DNA of 64,000 nt from Novosphingobium panipatense (GTDB taxonomy: Bacteria > Pseudomonadota > Alphaproteobacteria > Sphingomonadales > Sphingomonadaceae): positions 62,001 to 126,000 of the forward strand of contig NZ_MSQB01000007.1 in NCBI RefSeq assembly GCF_002149965.1. The letters are read 5' to 3'. Under the pieces are notes generated by a model. That model was not told the DNA's origin. It searched no databases and worked only from the letters and a program-made list of their open reading frames with translations. A program made the position numbers and the translations under genes. Below, one piece after another: positions 17,376 to 25,343 of this stretch; position 1 is the first letter of the stretch; each line of letters starts with the position of its first letter.

Positions 17376-17706
17376 GCGGGCCTCCTGTGCCTGCGTGGTT
17401 CTTCTTTCGGCCGCCCTGCCGCACGCCGGATCCAAGGACGATCCGAACGGCGGCTGGTAGGCCCGGGGTGTCGATCAGCTCAGCCAGCAACACCGTGGCG
17501 CATTCGTCGTCGGCGCAGCCGATCTCGGGATGGAACCAAGGCTGAAGCCTACCGTCCGAGCCGATCGTGACGGCTCCTCCGATGCGGCTCCATGCGAGAA
17601 GCCAGCTTTCGGCCAGCAGCGGCGAGGCCGGGGGGCAGGTAGCCCCGCCGCTGCTGACACTCCCGCCCGGGGGGGCGGCGGGAAGGTCGGAAGGCGAAAT
17701 GGTCAT
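17362..17706 (-). CDS. hypothetical prophage protein
   Basis: The 114-residue protein has no recognised family. It is Gly/Pro/Ser-rich at the N terminus, with GRLQPWFHPEIGCADDECAT in the middle. It overlaps the upstream gene by 4 bases and the DGQHR gene by 14 bases. Confidence 0.55.
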   Translation of the reverse strand: MTISPSDLPAAPPGGSVSSGGATCPPASPLLAESWLLAWSRIGGAVTIGSDGRLQPWFHPEIGCADDECATVLLAELIDTPGLPAAVRIVLGSGVRQGGRKKNHAGTGGPLDHH

Positions 17707-18641
17707 GCCGCATCGGCCCGGCTGGCAACGCGGAAAACAAGGTCGGGCCGCTGCTCGCAGATAAACCCCGAAACGGCTGACCAGCGCCGCGAGTGATCGA
17801 ACGTCATGATGCGCTGGAGGCGACGCTCTTCGCGCTGCAATCGCTCATCGTCACTGTCGATCATGCCAAGCGTTAGGGCCTGGGCGCCGCCATCCTTCTC
17901 AATGATGTTTACAGTCATGCCGATGCGCTCAGCGCGCTCGAGCCATCCACGCGGATCGAAGTCGATGCTACCGGTGGCGAGGAGGCATGCCCCAAGGTCG
18001 CTATGGTTCAGATCGTCATAGACGGAGCGAAAATAGTCGTCGGTCACCAGGCTATCGGCGTCGATCCCGTTCAGATCGATGTCGTAATAGCTTCCGTTCC
18101 CGGCCTTCCGCGCTTCGGGCGAACTTGTGTGGACAGCATGCCAGATGAGGTGCGCGTAGGACTTGACCAAGAAATCTCCAGCTGTCGTGCAAGGTACCCG
18201 GAACAAAGACTGGAGGGTGTCGAAGACAATATCCGACAGCCGAAATGCTTCTTCGTCCGTGTGCGCTTCAGATGCGTCGTGCTCAGCTTGCGCAACCCAG
18301 GCGTCGCGGAACGCTGCGAACGCTCTTCGAGCGTCGGGACCGGGCTCTGGGCGCGACATAGCCTCAAGGTCGCGCTCGATCTCGCGCCATCCGAAGGCCC
18401 GGTCCTCATCGTCGACGTATTCCAGCATGACGCTAAGCTTTTCAGCGACGTCCTTGCCGGTAATTGCGCTCGTTCTCAGGACGCGATCTGCGGAAGAATG
18501 CAGGTTCTCACGAAGAAGTTCGACGTGGTCCGCGCCGAACCGCGGATCGTCCACCAGCTTCTCGTGACCCAGCCATGCCTTCCACGCGCGCTCGTGACCG
18601 GCGTTTGCTTCGGAGAACGCAAGAGTGCCGCGAATGTGCAT
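17703..18641 (-). CDS. hypothetical prophage protein
   Basis: The 312-residue acidic protein has no recognised family. Visible stretches include GHERAWKAWLGHEKLVDDPR and the C-terminal MTFDHSRRWSAVSGFICEQR. It lies in a run of three larger unknown genes just after the leftward promoter. No catalytic motif was found. Confidence 0.7.
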   Translation of the reverse strand: MHIRGTLAFSEANAGHERAWKAWLGHEKLVDDPRFGADHVELLRENLHSSADRVLRTSAITGKDVAEKLSVMLEYVDDEDRAFGWREIERDLEAMSRPEPGPDARRAFAAFRDAWVAQAEHDASEAHTDEEAFRLSDIVFDTLQSLFRVPCTTAGDFLVKSYAHLIWHAVHTSSPEARKAGNGSYYDIDLNGIDADSLVTDDYFRSVYDDLNHSDLGACLLATGSIDFDPRGWLERAERIGMTVNIIEKDGGAQALTLGMIDSDDERLQREERRLQRIMTFDHSRRWSAVSGFICEQRPDLVFRVASRADAA

Positions 18642-18642
18642 T

Positions 18643-19455
18643 TCAGGCCGCCTTCTGCTGCATGGGTTCGGTAACCTCAGGGGTTTCGAGGCCGCCCGGT
18701 GAAAGAAACGGAGGCTGCGCGGCCGGAGTGGTCCAAGACGCAGTTGCCTCCAGGAGCGGGAGTTCGCCGCTGAGGTCGTCGCCAGGCGTACCGGCGATGC
18801 CGAGCAATTGCCGCGCCTCGTCGCAGAGGTCGGCGGTGTACCCGTTCATGTCACGCTCGCAGTCGAAGCAGATCAGGAACTTGATTGCCCATTCGGAGAT
18901 GCTCGGCGCTGGAGTTCGCAGGAGGCACTGCTCCGCGACACTTCGCGCCTCGAGCAAGCGCTCTTGCTCGTCGCTGATCACTGCTGGAACGTCATGGCTT
19001 CCTGCTGCGGCATAGGCCGGCTGGTAGACACGTCGATCGAATTCGTGCTCAACAATTACGGCTGCGTGGTAGGCCTGCCGTGCGGCCTCCCAACCATCGG
19101 GCAACTGGCCATAAAGTTCGTCGAGGATCGAAGCGGCTAGCTCGATTGCTGCCGTATCTTCGTCGGTGCTCTCGAGAATGACCAGAAGCCCGTCGGCGCT
19201 CAGCCCCCGGTGGTTGAAGTGGAGCTGGTAGACGACCTTGGCGATCACATCGGGAAGGCACCGGGCCTTGTATCCCCTGATGTGCGAAAAGGCAGCGTCT
19301 TCCGCCTCGTCCGGCCCTTGGCCAATCGCTTCCGTATATCCTTTGATGTGCTGGTACAGCTGGTAGCTGACACCGGCTGGGAGCTCCGGCAAATAGTAGG
19401 CGACGCGAGCAGCGTCACCTGTGGCGGTCGGGTGCTGCCTGAACTGGAATGCCAT
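18643..19455 (-). CDS. hypothetical prophage protein
   Basis: The 270-residue protein starts MAFQFRQHPTATGDAARVAY. No family was recognised. It has several Cys residues near the C-terminal third (CFDCERDMNGY) but no regular metal motif. The gap to the next gene is a single base. Confidence 0.7.
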   Translation of the reverse strand: MAFQFRQHPTATGDAARVAYYLPELPAGVSYQLYQHIKGYTEAIGQGPDEAEDAAFSHIRGYKARCLPDVIAKVVYQLHFNHRGLSADGLLVILESTDEDTAAIELAASILDELYGQLPDGWEAARQAYHAAVIVEHEFDRRVYQPAYAAAGSHDVPAVISDEQERLLEARSVAEQCLLRTPAPSISEWAIKFLICFDCERDMNGYTADLCDEARQLLGIAGTPGDDLSGELPLLEATASWTTPAAQPPFLSPGGLETPEVTEPMQQKAA

Positions 19456-19457
19456 GA

Positions 19458-20081
19458 TCAGGCCCCCTTCGCCGCCGTGAGGGTTTCCACATCCTCAAGG
19501 ATGTTGTCGAAGAACTCTTCGTAAACCGCAGTGTCAGTGGCGCGCATGATCCGCAGCTTCTCGCGCACGGCGTTCATGTCCGGCGCCCGAGCGGTCATCA
19601 GCGCGTGGAGGGCGTCGCTCGCGGCTTTGCCGTCAGCCTCCAACTGCTCATCGGTCATGCCAGTGGTGTCGGTAGCCTCGGCCGCCTGATGGGCAGCAAG
19701 CAGATCGTTCCAAGCCTTGCCTTTGCGCAACGCGGCGACAGAGCGGCGAAGCGGTGACGCCGGTTCGGGCAGCGTGTCGGGCAGAAACGGAGTGAGGGCG
19801 TCCATGGCCGCCTGCGCGACGGCGAGCTCGCGACGGATTACCGTCGTGAGCGTCATCACCTTTTCGCCTGTGCGCTGGAAATTCGTCAGGCCGCGAGCAT
19901 CAGCCTTGTTGACGATTTCAGTGAATATGATCGTGTCGAGTTGGTCGACAGACGTGCCGATCTCCTCCAGCCAGGTGGCGATGTCTTCGCTCGCGCTGCT
20001 GGGCGACTTGATGGAAACCCCGAGTTCGATCCCGGAGACGTAGGGCACCTTTACGGCGCTGAAAGCGGTTTGCTGGACCAC
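19458..20081 (-). CDS. hypothetical prophage protein, first gene of leftward operon
   Basis: The 207-residue protein starts at GTG after AGGAGG. It is mostly helical (IRRELAVAQAAMDALTPFLP). It is the first gene after the OL-like operators, where lambda carries N or recombination functions, but no similarity to those is visible. Confidence 0.7.
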   Translation of the reverse strand: MVQQTAFSAVKVPYVSGIELGVSIKSPSSASEDIATWLEEIGTSVDQLDTIIFTEIVNKADARGLTNFQRTGEKVMTLTTVIRRELAVAQAAMDALTPFLPDTLPEPASPLRRSVAALRKGKAWNDLLAAHQAAEATDTTGMTDEQLEADGKAASDALHALMTARAPDMNAVREKLRIMRATDTAVYEEFFDNILEDVETLTAAKGA

Positions 20082-20209
20082 GAAGCCCTCCTGCGATGGT
20101 GAAGCAGGAGGTTGGCGGATGCTGGCCCGAGTATCCGGCGGCCGAGCTCGTTTCCCTACCTGCGTATCGGAGGGTCAGCGGCCGCAGGGCGATCGTCTCC
20201 GATGCCCTA

Positions 20210-20264
20210 AGGGTATGTCCAAATCGGAAATGGTGTCAATGCAGTTAATGTCCGCATTGGAAAT
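20210..20264 (-). promoter_or_regulatory. leftward early promoter with two repressor operators (OL-like)
   Basis: Two 16-bp sites, TGTCCAAATCGGAAAT (20216-20231) and TGTCCGCATTGGAAAT (20249-20264), flank a perfect TTGACA -35 on the minus strand (20234-20239). The first site overlaps the spacer. The -10 is weak (near 20210-20217). The same motif occurs upstream of the repressor and Cro genes, as expected for a CI-controlled switch. Confidence 0.7.
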
Positions 20265-20268
20265 ATAG

Positions 20269-20874
20269 TCATAAGGGCACAAATGCACCCTTAGCCATTC
20301 CGATAACAGTGAACTGCTCGCGGCCGAGGCTGATCGGCTGGTGCTCGGGGTTCGACGAGCATGGTTCCAACCGTGCCGGATCCGCCCGGAACAGCTTGAT
20401 CGTCGTCTCACCCTCGGAGTTCATCACGGCGTAAACCTTGCCTTCGCGCAGGTCGGCCTCATAGGGATCGATCACCACATAGCCGCCGTCGGGAATGATC
20501 TTGTCCATGCTGTCGCCGCGCGTGCGCAGGGCAAAGGCAGCTTCGCTCAGGCCCTCCACTGGCGGGAAGATCATATCTTCCCTGTGCTCAATGGCTTCGC
20601 GCCAGTTTCCGGCTGCGATCTCGCCGACAAGCGGGATGAGGAACGTATTGGCGGGTGGTGTAGGCTCCTGGCCGATGAGGGCGCTCTCAGAAATATCGAA
20701 AGCAGCGGCCAGCCGCTCAATCCAGCCGAGATCAAGCCGGCGCTGCGACTTCTCAAGCTTCATGATTTGCGGCGCGGTAGTTCCGGCGCGCTCAGCCAGC
20801 TCTGCCAAGGACCAGCCGCGCTCGGCGCGGAGAGCACGCACTCGGTTCGGGATCGCTTCGCTTAAATTCGACAT
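20269..20874 (-). CDS. CI/LexA-like prophage repressor (XRE + S24 peptidase)
   Basis: The 201-residue protein has an N-terminal HTH (residues 6-65; LAELAERAGTTAPQIMKLEK) and a C-terminal S24 domain. The predicted self-cleavage site is Ala88-Gly89 (EIAAGNW), with catalytic Ser122 (TRGDSMDK) and Lys160 (TTIKLF). It should hold the lysogenic state and be cleaved on RecA activation. Start 20874 was chosen because GAGGAA lies 6 bases upstream. An earlier in-frame ATG lacks spacing from AAGGAG. Confidence 0.93.
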   Translation of the reverse strand: MSNLSEAIPNRVRALRAERGWSLAELAERAGTTAPQIMKLEKSQRRLDLGWIERLAAAFDISESALIGQEPTPPANTFLIPLVGEIAAGNWREAIEHREDMIFPPVEGLSEAAFALRTRGDSMDKIIPDGGYVVIDPYEADLREGKVYAVMNSEGETTIKLFRADPARLEPCSSNPEHQPISLGREQFTVIGMAKGAFVPL

Positions 20875-20901
20875 CAACTGTTCCTCGTGAGACATCTCCT
20901 T

Positions 20902-20976
20902 GTATCCAATACGGATATTAAGAAACAGTGCACAAAATGGACACGCAGACTGTTGCGATATGTCCAAATAGGAAAT
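20902..20976. promoter_or_regulatory. divergent control region with two operators (OR-like)
   Basis: Two sites of the TCC-N5-GGA type lie between the repressor and the Cro-like gene. One is at 20902-20917 (reads TATCCGTATTGGATAC on the minus strand). The other is at 20961-20976 (TGTCCAAATAGGAAAT). A weak TTGCGA / TACCAT promoter pair (20953-20981) would drive the Cro-like gene. Confidence 0.65.
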
Positions 20977-20987
20977 ACCATGGGCTC

Positions 20988-21188
20988 ATGCAGCTCAAAG
21001 ACTATCTCGTCGAGGCGGATCTCACCTACGACGCATTCGCCAAGCAGATAGGCGCCGCGAACGCGGGCGTCGTCGCGAAGTATGTCGCCGGGCGCCGCGT
21101 GCCCCGCCCCCAGTTCATGGCCGCCATCGCCAAGGCGACGGACGGGAAGGTCCAGCCGAACGATTTCTTTCCGGTAGAGGTCTCCTGA
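20988..21188 (+). CDS. Cro-like HTH protein
   Basis: The 66-residue protein has a single HTH (LTYDAFAKQIGAANAGVVAKY) and is divergent from the CI-like repressor. By position and size it is Cro-like and should act at the same operators. The start MQLKDYL was chosen; the upstream in-frame ATG would overlap an operator. Confidence 0.82.
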   Translation: MQLKDYLVEADLTYDAFAKQIGAANAGVVAKYVAGRRVPRPQFMAAIAKATDGKVQPNDFFPVEVS

Positions 21189-21189
21189 C

Positions 21190-22587
21190 ATGCTCGCGAA
21201 CGTGGAGGCCGAAGCGGCCCTCCTCGGCGCACTCATGCAGGGTGACGCCGAGATCATCGATATCGTCGCCGAAAGGTTGAAGCCGGCTGACTTCTATGAG
21301 CCGGTGCACCAGCGGATCTATCAAGCGATTATCGAGCATCACTCTGGCGGGCGCCCGGTGACACCAGTGCTTCTGATCCCGCGCTTTTCACAGGACGAGG
21401 GGTTGAAGGCGCTCGGCGGGGTTTCGTACCTGGCCCGCCTGACGGCAGACGGGCAGGGCATGCTCGCGCCGCGCGAACTCGCCAACCAGATCACTGACCT
21501 TGCGGCCCGCCGGAAGATGCAGGCGCGTTTCGCGAATGCAGCTGGCGCATGCGAAGACTTGTCGCTTTCGATCGATGCCGTGGCGGCGCAAGGCGAGATG
21601 CCACCGGAGGCAACGCCGGGCCTCACTTCCAGGACCTACACGTTGGGGCAGGCCTTCAAGGCTGCGAACGAGCGCATCGATGACATCACCTCCGGTTCCA
21701 TCCCGGCTGGTGTCCGTGTCCATGATCTCCAGGACTGGGACGACATCACGCAAGGGATGCAGCCCGGTGCCTACATCTTGGTAGGAGGGCGCCCCAGCAT
21801 GGGGAAAACCGCCCTAACCCTGAGCGTTGCACGTCGAGCTGCACAGGCCGGGCACGGTGTCCTCTACATCAGTCGCGAAATGGACATCGTCAGTTTGATG
21901 CCTCGCATCCAGGCAGACCTGTTGGCCGAGGCTGGCGGCGAGGGCGGCATGAACGAGGTCACTCAGGGTGCTCTCTCTCCTGCCGATCGCAAATTGCTAA
22001 GCCGGATCGAAGCGCAGGTCGCGGACTGGCCGCTAGTCATCATCGACCCTGAAACGTTCGGGGCCGATCAGATCAACCTCGTCATACGTCAGCAGGCCCG
22101 CCAGTTTGAGCGCCGGGGCCACAAGCTCGAGCTGGTCATCATCGACTATCTTGGCCTGATTGATCCGCCGGAAGGGCGGGTGAACCGGGAGCAGGAAGTC
22201 TCCGTCATCAGTCGATCCATCAAGAACGCCGCCCGCAACAACCGCATCCCGATTATTGTCCTTTCCCAGCTCAGCCGTGGCGTCGAGCAGCGCGAGGACA
22301 AGCACCCCCAGCTCTCCGACCTTCGTGACAGCGGCACCTTGGAACAGGACGCGGATATCGTCGTCTTCGTGTACCGCGACCAGTATTACCTAGAGCGCAA
22401 CGAGCCCGATCCCGCCGACGCCAAGCGCCGCGAGACTTGGGAGCAGGACATGCGCGCAGCCCGAGACAAGCTGGAGATTTACTCTGCCAAGAACCGGCAG
22501 GGCGCTCTTTGCCGCCGAAAGCCTTGGTTCTTCGGTCGCAACCAAGCGATTCGAAACAGCGACTTCTATCTGGCGGGGGCTGCTTGA
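21190..22587 (+). CDS. replicative DNA helicase, DnaB-like
   Basis: The 465-residue protein has the DnaB N-terminal helical domain (ANVEAEAALLGALMQGDAEI) and the RecA-like helicase domain. Walker A is GGRPSMGKT at residues 199-207. Walker B is LVIIDYLGLI, and QLSRGVEQRED and QDADIVVFVYRD follow. It would unwind DNA at the phage origin and remove the need for host DnaB. The next gene starts on its stop codon (TGATG). Confidence 0.95.
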   Translation: MLANVEAEAALLGALMQGDAEIIDIVAERLKPADFYEPVHQRIYQAIIEHHSGGRPVTPVLLIPRFSQDEGLKALGGVSYLARLTADGQGMLAPRELANQITDLAARRKMQARFANAAGACEDLSLSIDAVAAQGEMPPEATPGLTSRTYTLGQAFKAANERIDDITSGSIPAGVRVHDLQDWDDITQGMQPGAYILVGGRPSMGKTALTLSVARRAAQAGHGVLYISREMDIVSLMPRIQADLLAEAGGEGGMNEVTQGALSPADRKLLSRIEAQVADWPLVIIDPETFGADQINLVIRQQARQFERRGHKLELVIIDYLGLIDPPEGRVNREQEVSVISRSIKNAARNNRIPIIVLSQLSRGVEQREDKHPQLSDLRDSGTLEQDADIVVFVYRDQYYLERNEPDPADAKRRETWEQDMRAARDKLEIYSAKNRQGALCRRKPWFFGRNQAIRNSDFYLAGAA

Positions 22588-23654
22588 TGTCGGACCTGCC
22601 CGCTCCGTTGACGCCGCCAGACTGCGACCTGCGCGACTTCTCTCGCTTGATGGTCGACATTCCCCGGCTGCTCTCGTCGACCTTCAACGCGAAGGCTTCC
22701 AAGAGCCCGGTGGCTTGGATGATCGGTCACAAGTTATGGTATCGTAGTTGGCATCAGGTGCCAGCCGCGTCCCTGCCCGATGACGACGACGAGCTATGCT
22801 ATCTGGCCGAGCTTGGATTTGACCTGAAGACGTTCCGCAAGGCGAAGGGTCTCGCCATGCACGGCTGGGTCAAGTGCTCCGATGGACGGCTCTATCACCC
22901 GGTGGTCGCGGAAGCGGCGCTGGACGCATGGCAGAGCAAGCTGCGTCGCCGCCACAACACCGAATGCGCGCGGGTCAAGAAGCACAACCAGCGGCATAAT
23001 ACTGATCACGTGCTCCCCACCTTCGAGGAATTTGTCGCTGGCGATTGCCAGCCAGTAACCCTGCCAGCCCCTAGGGACAGGCGTTCCAAGTCCTCGCATT
23101 GTCCTGAGGGACATGATGATTTGTCCTCGGGGACAAGCTCCATTGTCCCTCGGGAAATCGGCTCCAAGGGAAAGGGAGAGGGAAAGGGAGATTCTAGTAA
23201 TAGACCTTCGGTCTCGTCGATCAGCGATGCTGACCGACCAGAGCCGGTCTTCCTTCCCACAGTCCTCGAACAGCCCGACGCGGCTCAGATCGCCTTCGAG
23301 CGCCACGATGCCCTTCGGCGTGAGTTCGTACCCAACGCCCGCACCGTCGATTTCACCCCGGAGCGGAGGCGCCACCTGGTCTCCCGCCTCAAAGAGATCG
23401 AAGGCCTCGCCGGCTGGGACGAAGTGCTTTCCCAAATCCGGGGATCGCCGTTCCTGCGTGGCGAGACCTCACGCAACGGTTTCGTCGCCGTGATCGACTG
23501 GCTGCTGAAGCCGGCCAACCTCCGCAAAGTTCGAGAAGGAAACTACGACCATGACGAACACGCCCAGCATCCAGGCCGGTCCAATGGCCGCAGCCTTCCC
23601 CGGAGCCCCATCGATGGCATCCTTGCCGCCCATGGTGGCCGAACTGCTGGCTGA
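22587..23654 (+). CDS. DUF1376-domain phage replication (initiator-like) protein
   Basis: The 355-residue protein has a DUF1376-like N-terminal domain (WYRSWHQVPAASLPDDDDEL through GWVKCSDGRLYHPVVAEAAL). A low-complexity linker (Ser/Gly/Lys-rich) and a C-terminal domain (QIRGSPFLRGETSRNGFVAV) follow. This layout matches phage initiator proteins of the lambda O / DnaD-like type next to a helicase gene. The linker is encoded by an iteron and purine tract array that may be the origin. The last 104 bases overlap the next gene in another frame. Confidence 0.8.
   Translation: MSDLPAPLTPPDCDLRDFSRLMVDIPRLLSSTFNAKASKSPVAWMIGHKLWYRSWHQVPAASLPDDDDELCYLAELGFDLKTFRKAKGLAMHGWVKCSDGRLYHPVVAEAALDAWQSKLRRRHNTECARVKKHNQRHNTDHVLPTFEEFVAGDCQPVTLPAPRDRRSKSSHCPEGHDDLSSGTSSIVPREIGSKGKGEGKGDSSNRPSVSSISDADRPEPVFLPTVLEQPDAAQIAFERHDALRREFVPNARTVDFTPERRRHLVSRLKEIEGLAGWDEVLSQIRGSPFLRGETSRNGFVAVIDWLLKPANLRKVREGNYDHDEHAQHPGRSNGRSLPRSPIDGILAAHGGRTAG
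23099..23203 (+). other. candidate phage replication origin inside the initiator gene
   Basis: Three 16-bp iterons, TTGTCCTGAGGGACAT (23099), TTGTCCTCGGGGACAA (23121) and TTGTCCCTCGGGAAAT (23143), have exactly 22-bp spacing and dyad symmetry. They are followed by a 26-base all-purine tract (23166-23191) made of two copies of GGGAAAGGGAGA and then an AT-rich stretch. The lambda origin has the same order within gene O. Confidence 0.65.
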
Positions 23655-24156
23655 CAGCCCCCAAGAGTTCGTCTTCGATGGCGGCCCGCTCTGGCGGCCG
23701 GAAAAGGCTTTGGACGCTGCCCACCAGTCAGGGCACGAGGGAGCTATTCCCGAGCATCGGCGAGAGCTTGAGGCAATGATGGCGCGATCTTCCCGCAAAT
23801 GGGTCGACCAGCGGCTGGCATCGCTTTTCGTACACTTCCATCCCACCAGGGAGGTCGATGGCCAGGCATTCGGCATCTGGAACGATGAGATGGCGCGGCT
23901 GCTGATCGACCTGCCCCACGACATCCTTGCCCATTCCATCGACGAGGCAATCCGAAAGAGCGGTCACGGGTTTGCGCCATCGGTCGGCGAGATCCGGCGA
24001 TACGCGGATCCGCTCGTGGAGCAGCGGGAGGTGCAAATCGATCGCCTCCGTCGGATGGAAGCTGCACTGGCCGATCCGGCCGCGACCGAGGAACGTGCCC
24101 AGCGCCGCGCCAATCAGGCCGCGCACGAACGCCACATGGCCGAGGTTGGCCGATGA
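23551..24156 (+). CDS. replication-region protein, unknown family
   Basis: The 201-residue protein starts within the last 104 bases of the previous gene. It has a helical C-terminal part (VEQREVQIDRLRRMEAALAD). By position it could be a helicase loader or partner, but no P-loop or loader motif is seen. Residues 95-140 include AFGIWNDEMARLLIDLPHDI. Confidence 0.68.
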   Translation: MTNTPSIQAGPMAAAFPGAPSMASLPPMVAELLADSPQEFVFDGGPLWRPEKALDAAHQSGHEGAIPEHRRELEAMMARSSRKWVDQRLASLFVHFHPTREVDGQAFGIWNDEMARLLIDLPHDILAHSIDEAIRKSGHGFAPSVGEIRRYADPLVEQREVQIDRLRRMEAALADPAATEERAQRRANQAAHERHMAEVGR

Positions 24157-24446
24157 GCCGGGCCGCGATTGCCCTGGGGCTCGCCGTTTTCGGCATCGTC
24201 GCCGCGAGTGGCGGCTGTTCCGAGGATAAGGCAGGAATGCGCGCCGCCGTTCAGGACTTCGGGTTCACCGAAGTGACGCTGGGCGGCTTCGCATGGCTGG
24301 GTTGCTCGAAAGACGACATGTTCAGCCGAACTTGGGTCGGCCTGAGCGCGTCCGGCAGCCGGGTCGAAGGCGTCGTCTGCGGCGGCTGGGCCAAGGGGTA
24401 CACGGTGCGCATCACTGGCCGGGCCGAAGAGGAAACACCGCGGTGA
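24153..24446 (+). CDS. small membrane or exported protein
   Basis: The 97-residue protein has an N-terminal hydrophobic segment (AIALGLAVFGIVAASGG) followed by Cys; the lipobox is not canonical. The body is Gly-rich with two further Cys. It overlaps both neighbours by 4 bases. Confidence 0.65.
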   Translation: MSRAAIALGLAVFGIVAASGGCSEDKAGMRAAVQDFGFTEVTLGGFAWLGCSKDDMFSRTWVGLSASGSRVEGVVCGGWAKGYTVRITGRAEEETPR

Positions 24447-24610
24447 GCGTTCGGAGGCCGAGCCCAGCCGCTACCGCTCGCGCCATTGCTCGCGACGTTC
24501 GGCGCCTGCGGCCAGACTGGCGGATGCCTGAGCGCTATTTCGAAAACCGGGATGAGATCGAGAACCGCCTTTGTCGGCTCGCCCGAGAACTGGATACCAC
24601 GAATGCCTAA
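24443..24610 (+). CDS. 55-residue basic protein
   Basis: The gene starts at GTG overlapping the previous stop (GTGA) and ends 8 bases inside the next gene. The sequence is Arg-rich (ATARAIARDVRRLRPDWRM). No family was recognised. Accepted because of the overlaps on both sides. Confidence 0.5.
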   Translation: MSVRRPSPAATARAIARDVRRLRPDWRMPERYFENRDEIENRLCRLARELDTTNA

Positions 24611-25283
24611 GTCCGAGACCATTGCCGCCCTAGCGGCGCAGACGAAGCGCCGCGCCAGCCGCCCCGCATCTCCCAAGCCCGTGAAGGCAGATCCCTTCGC
24701 GCCCACCCCCGAGCAGCGCGAGCACGCGGTCTATGTCGAACAGGACATCGTCGACGTGAAGGCGAAAGGTCGCGTAACGATCGGCAAGGCCTTCCGGAAG
24801 CAGCCGCGCTTCGAAACCATGGAAGGCATCGGCACCGAGCAGCTCAAGGCGCTGCGCTGCTACCGCGCCGCGTTCGATGCCAGCGAGATGTCGGAGACGA
24901 AATGCGCCTTGGACGTGCGCCCGCGCGGCGCGGCTGGCTCGCACGGGGCGATCTCTGCCATCGAGGCGCGCGCGTTCGGCGCCAGCACGTTGCGCGGCAT
25001 CGAGTGCCAGCTTGGGGCCTTGGTGCACACGCTGCGTGACGTGGCGCTTATGGACCTGACGTTCTCAGAGGCAGCGATGAAGCGGTTCGGCAGCCGTGAG
25101 CAGGATTGGATCGAAGTCGGCAAGGGCAAGCGCAAGCCGCGGTCGATCGTCAAGCTGGTCCCGAAGTCTGGCACTCACCGGCAGATCATCAGGAACGAGT
25201 TCTTCACCGGGCTCGGCCTTCTGATGGAGGCAGTGGAGCCGCTGCTTGCCAAGCGTCCAAATCGGCGGCATCGCGATCCCTGA
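24603..25283 (+). CDS. hypothetical protein at the early/late junction
   Basis: The 226-residue basic protein is the last gene of the rightward early operon. It has no recognised family. Visible stretches are RFETMEGIGTEQLKALRCYR and the Lys/Arg-rich EVGKGKRKPRSIVKLVPKSG. Lambda Q occupies this position, so a late antitermination or activator role is possible, but that rests on position only. Confidence 0.65.
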   Translation: MPKSETIAALAAQTKRRASRPASPKPVKADPFAPTPEQREHAVYVEQDIVDVKAKGRVTIGKAFRKQPRFETMEGIGTEQLKALRCYRAAFDASEMSETKCALDVRPRGAAGSHGAISAIEARAFGASTLRGIECQLGALVHTLRDVALMDLTFSEAAMKRFGSREQDWIEVGKGKRKPRSIVKLVPKSGTHRQIIRNEFFTGLGLLMEAVEPLLAKRPNRRHRDP

Positions 25284-25343
25284 AAGCGGCTGAGGAACGG
25301 CCGACTTTCGGTCACATGCCGCTCTGTTCTACAGGTGAACTCG

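Noticed and set aside
23168-23191. Purine tandem repeat as a microsatellite or CRISPR-like array
   Set aside because: Only two 12-bp units and adjacent to iterons; better explained as part of an origin. No CRISPR array was seen anywhere in the window.
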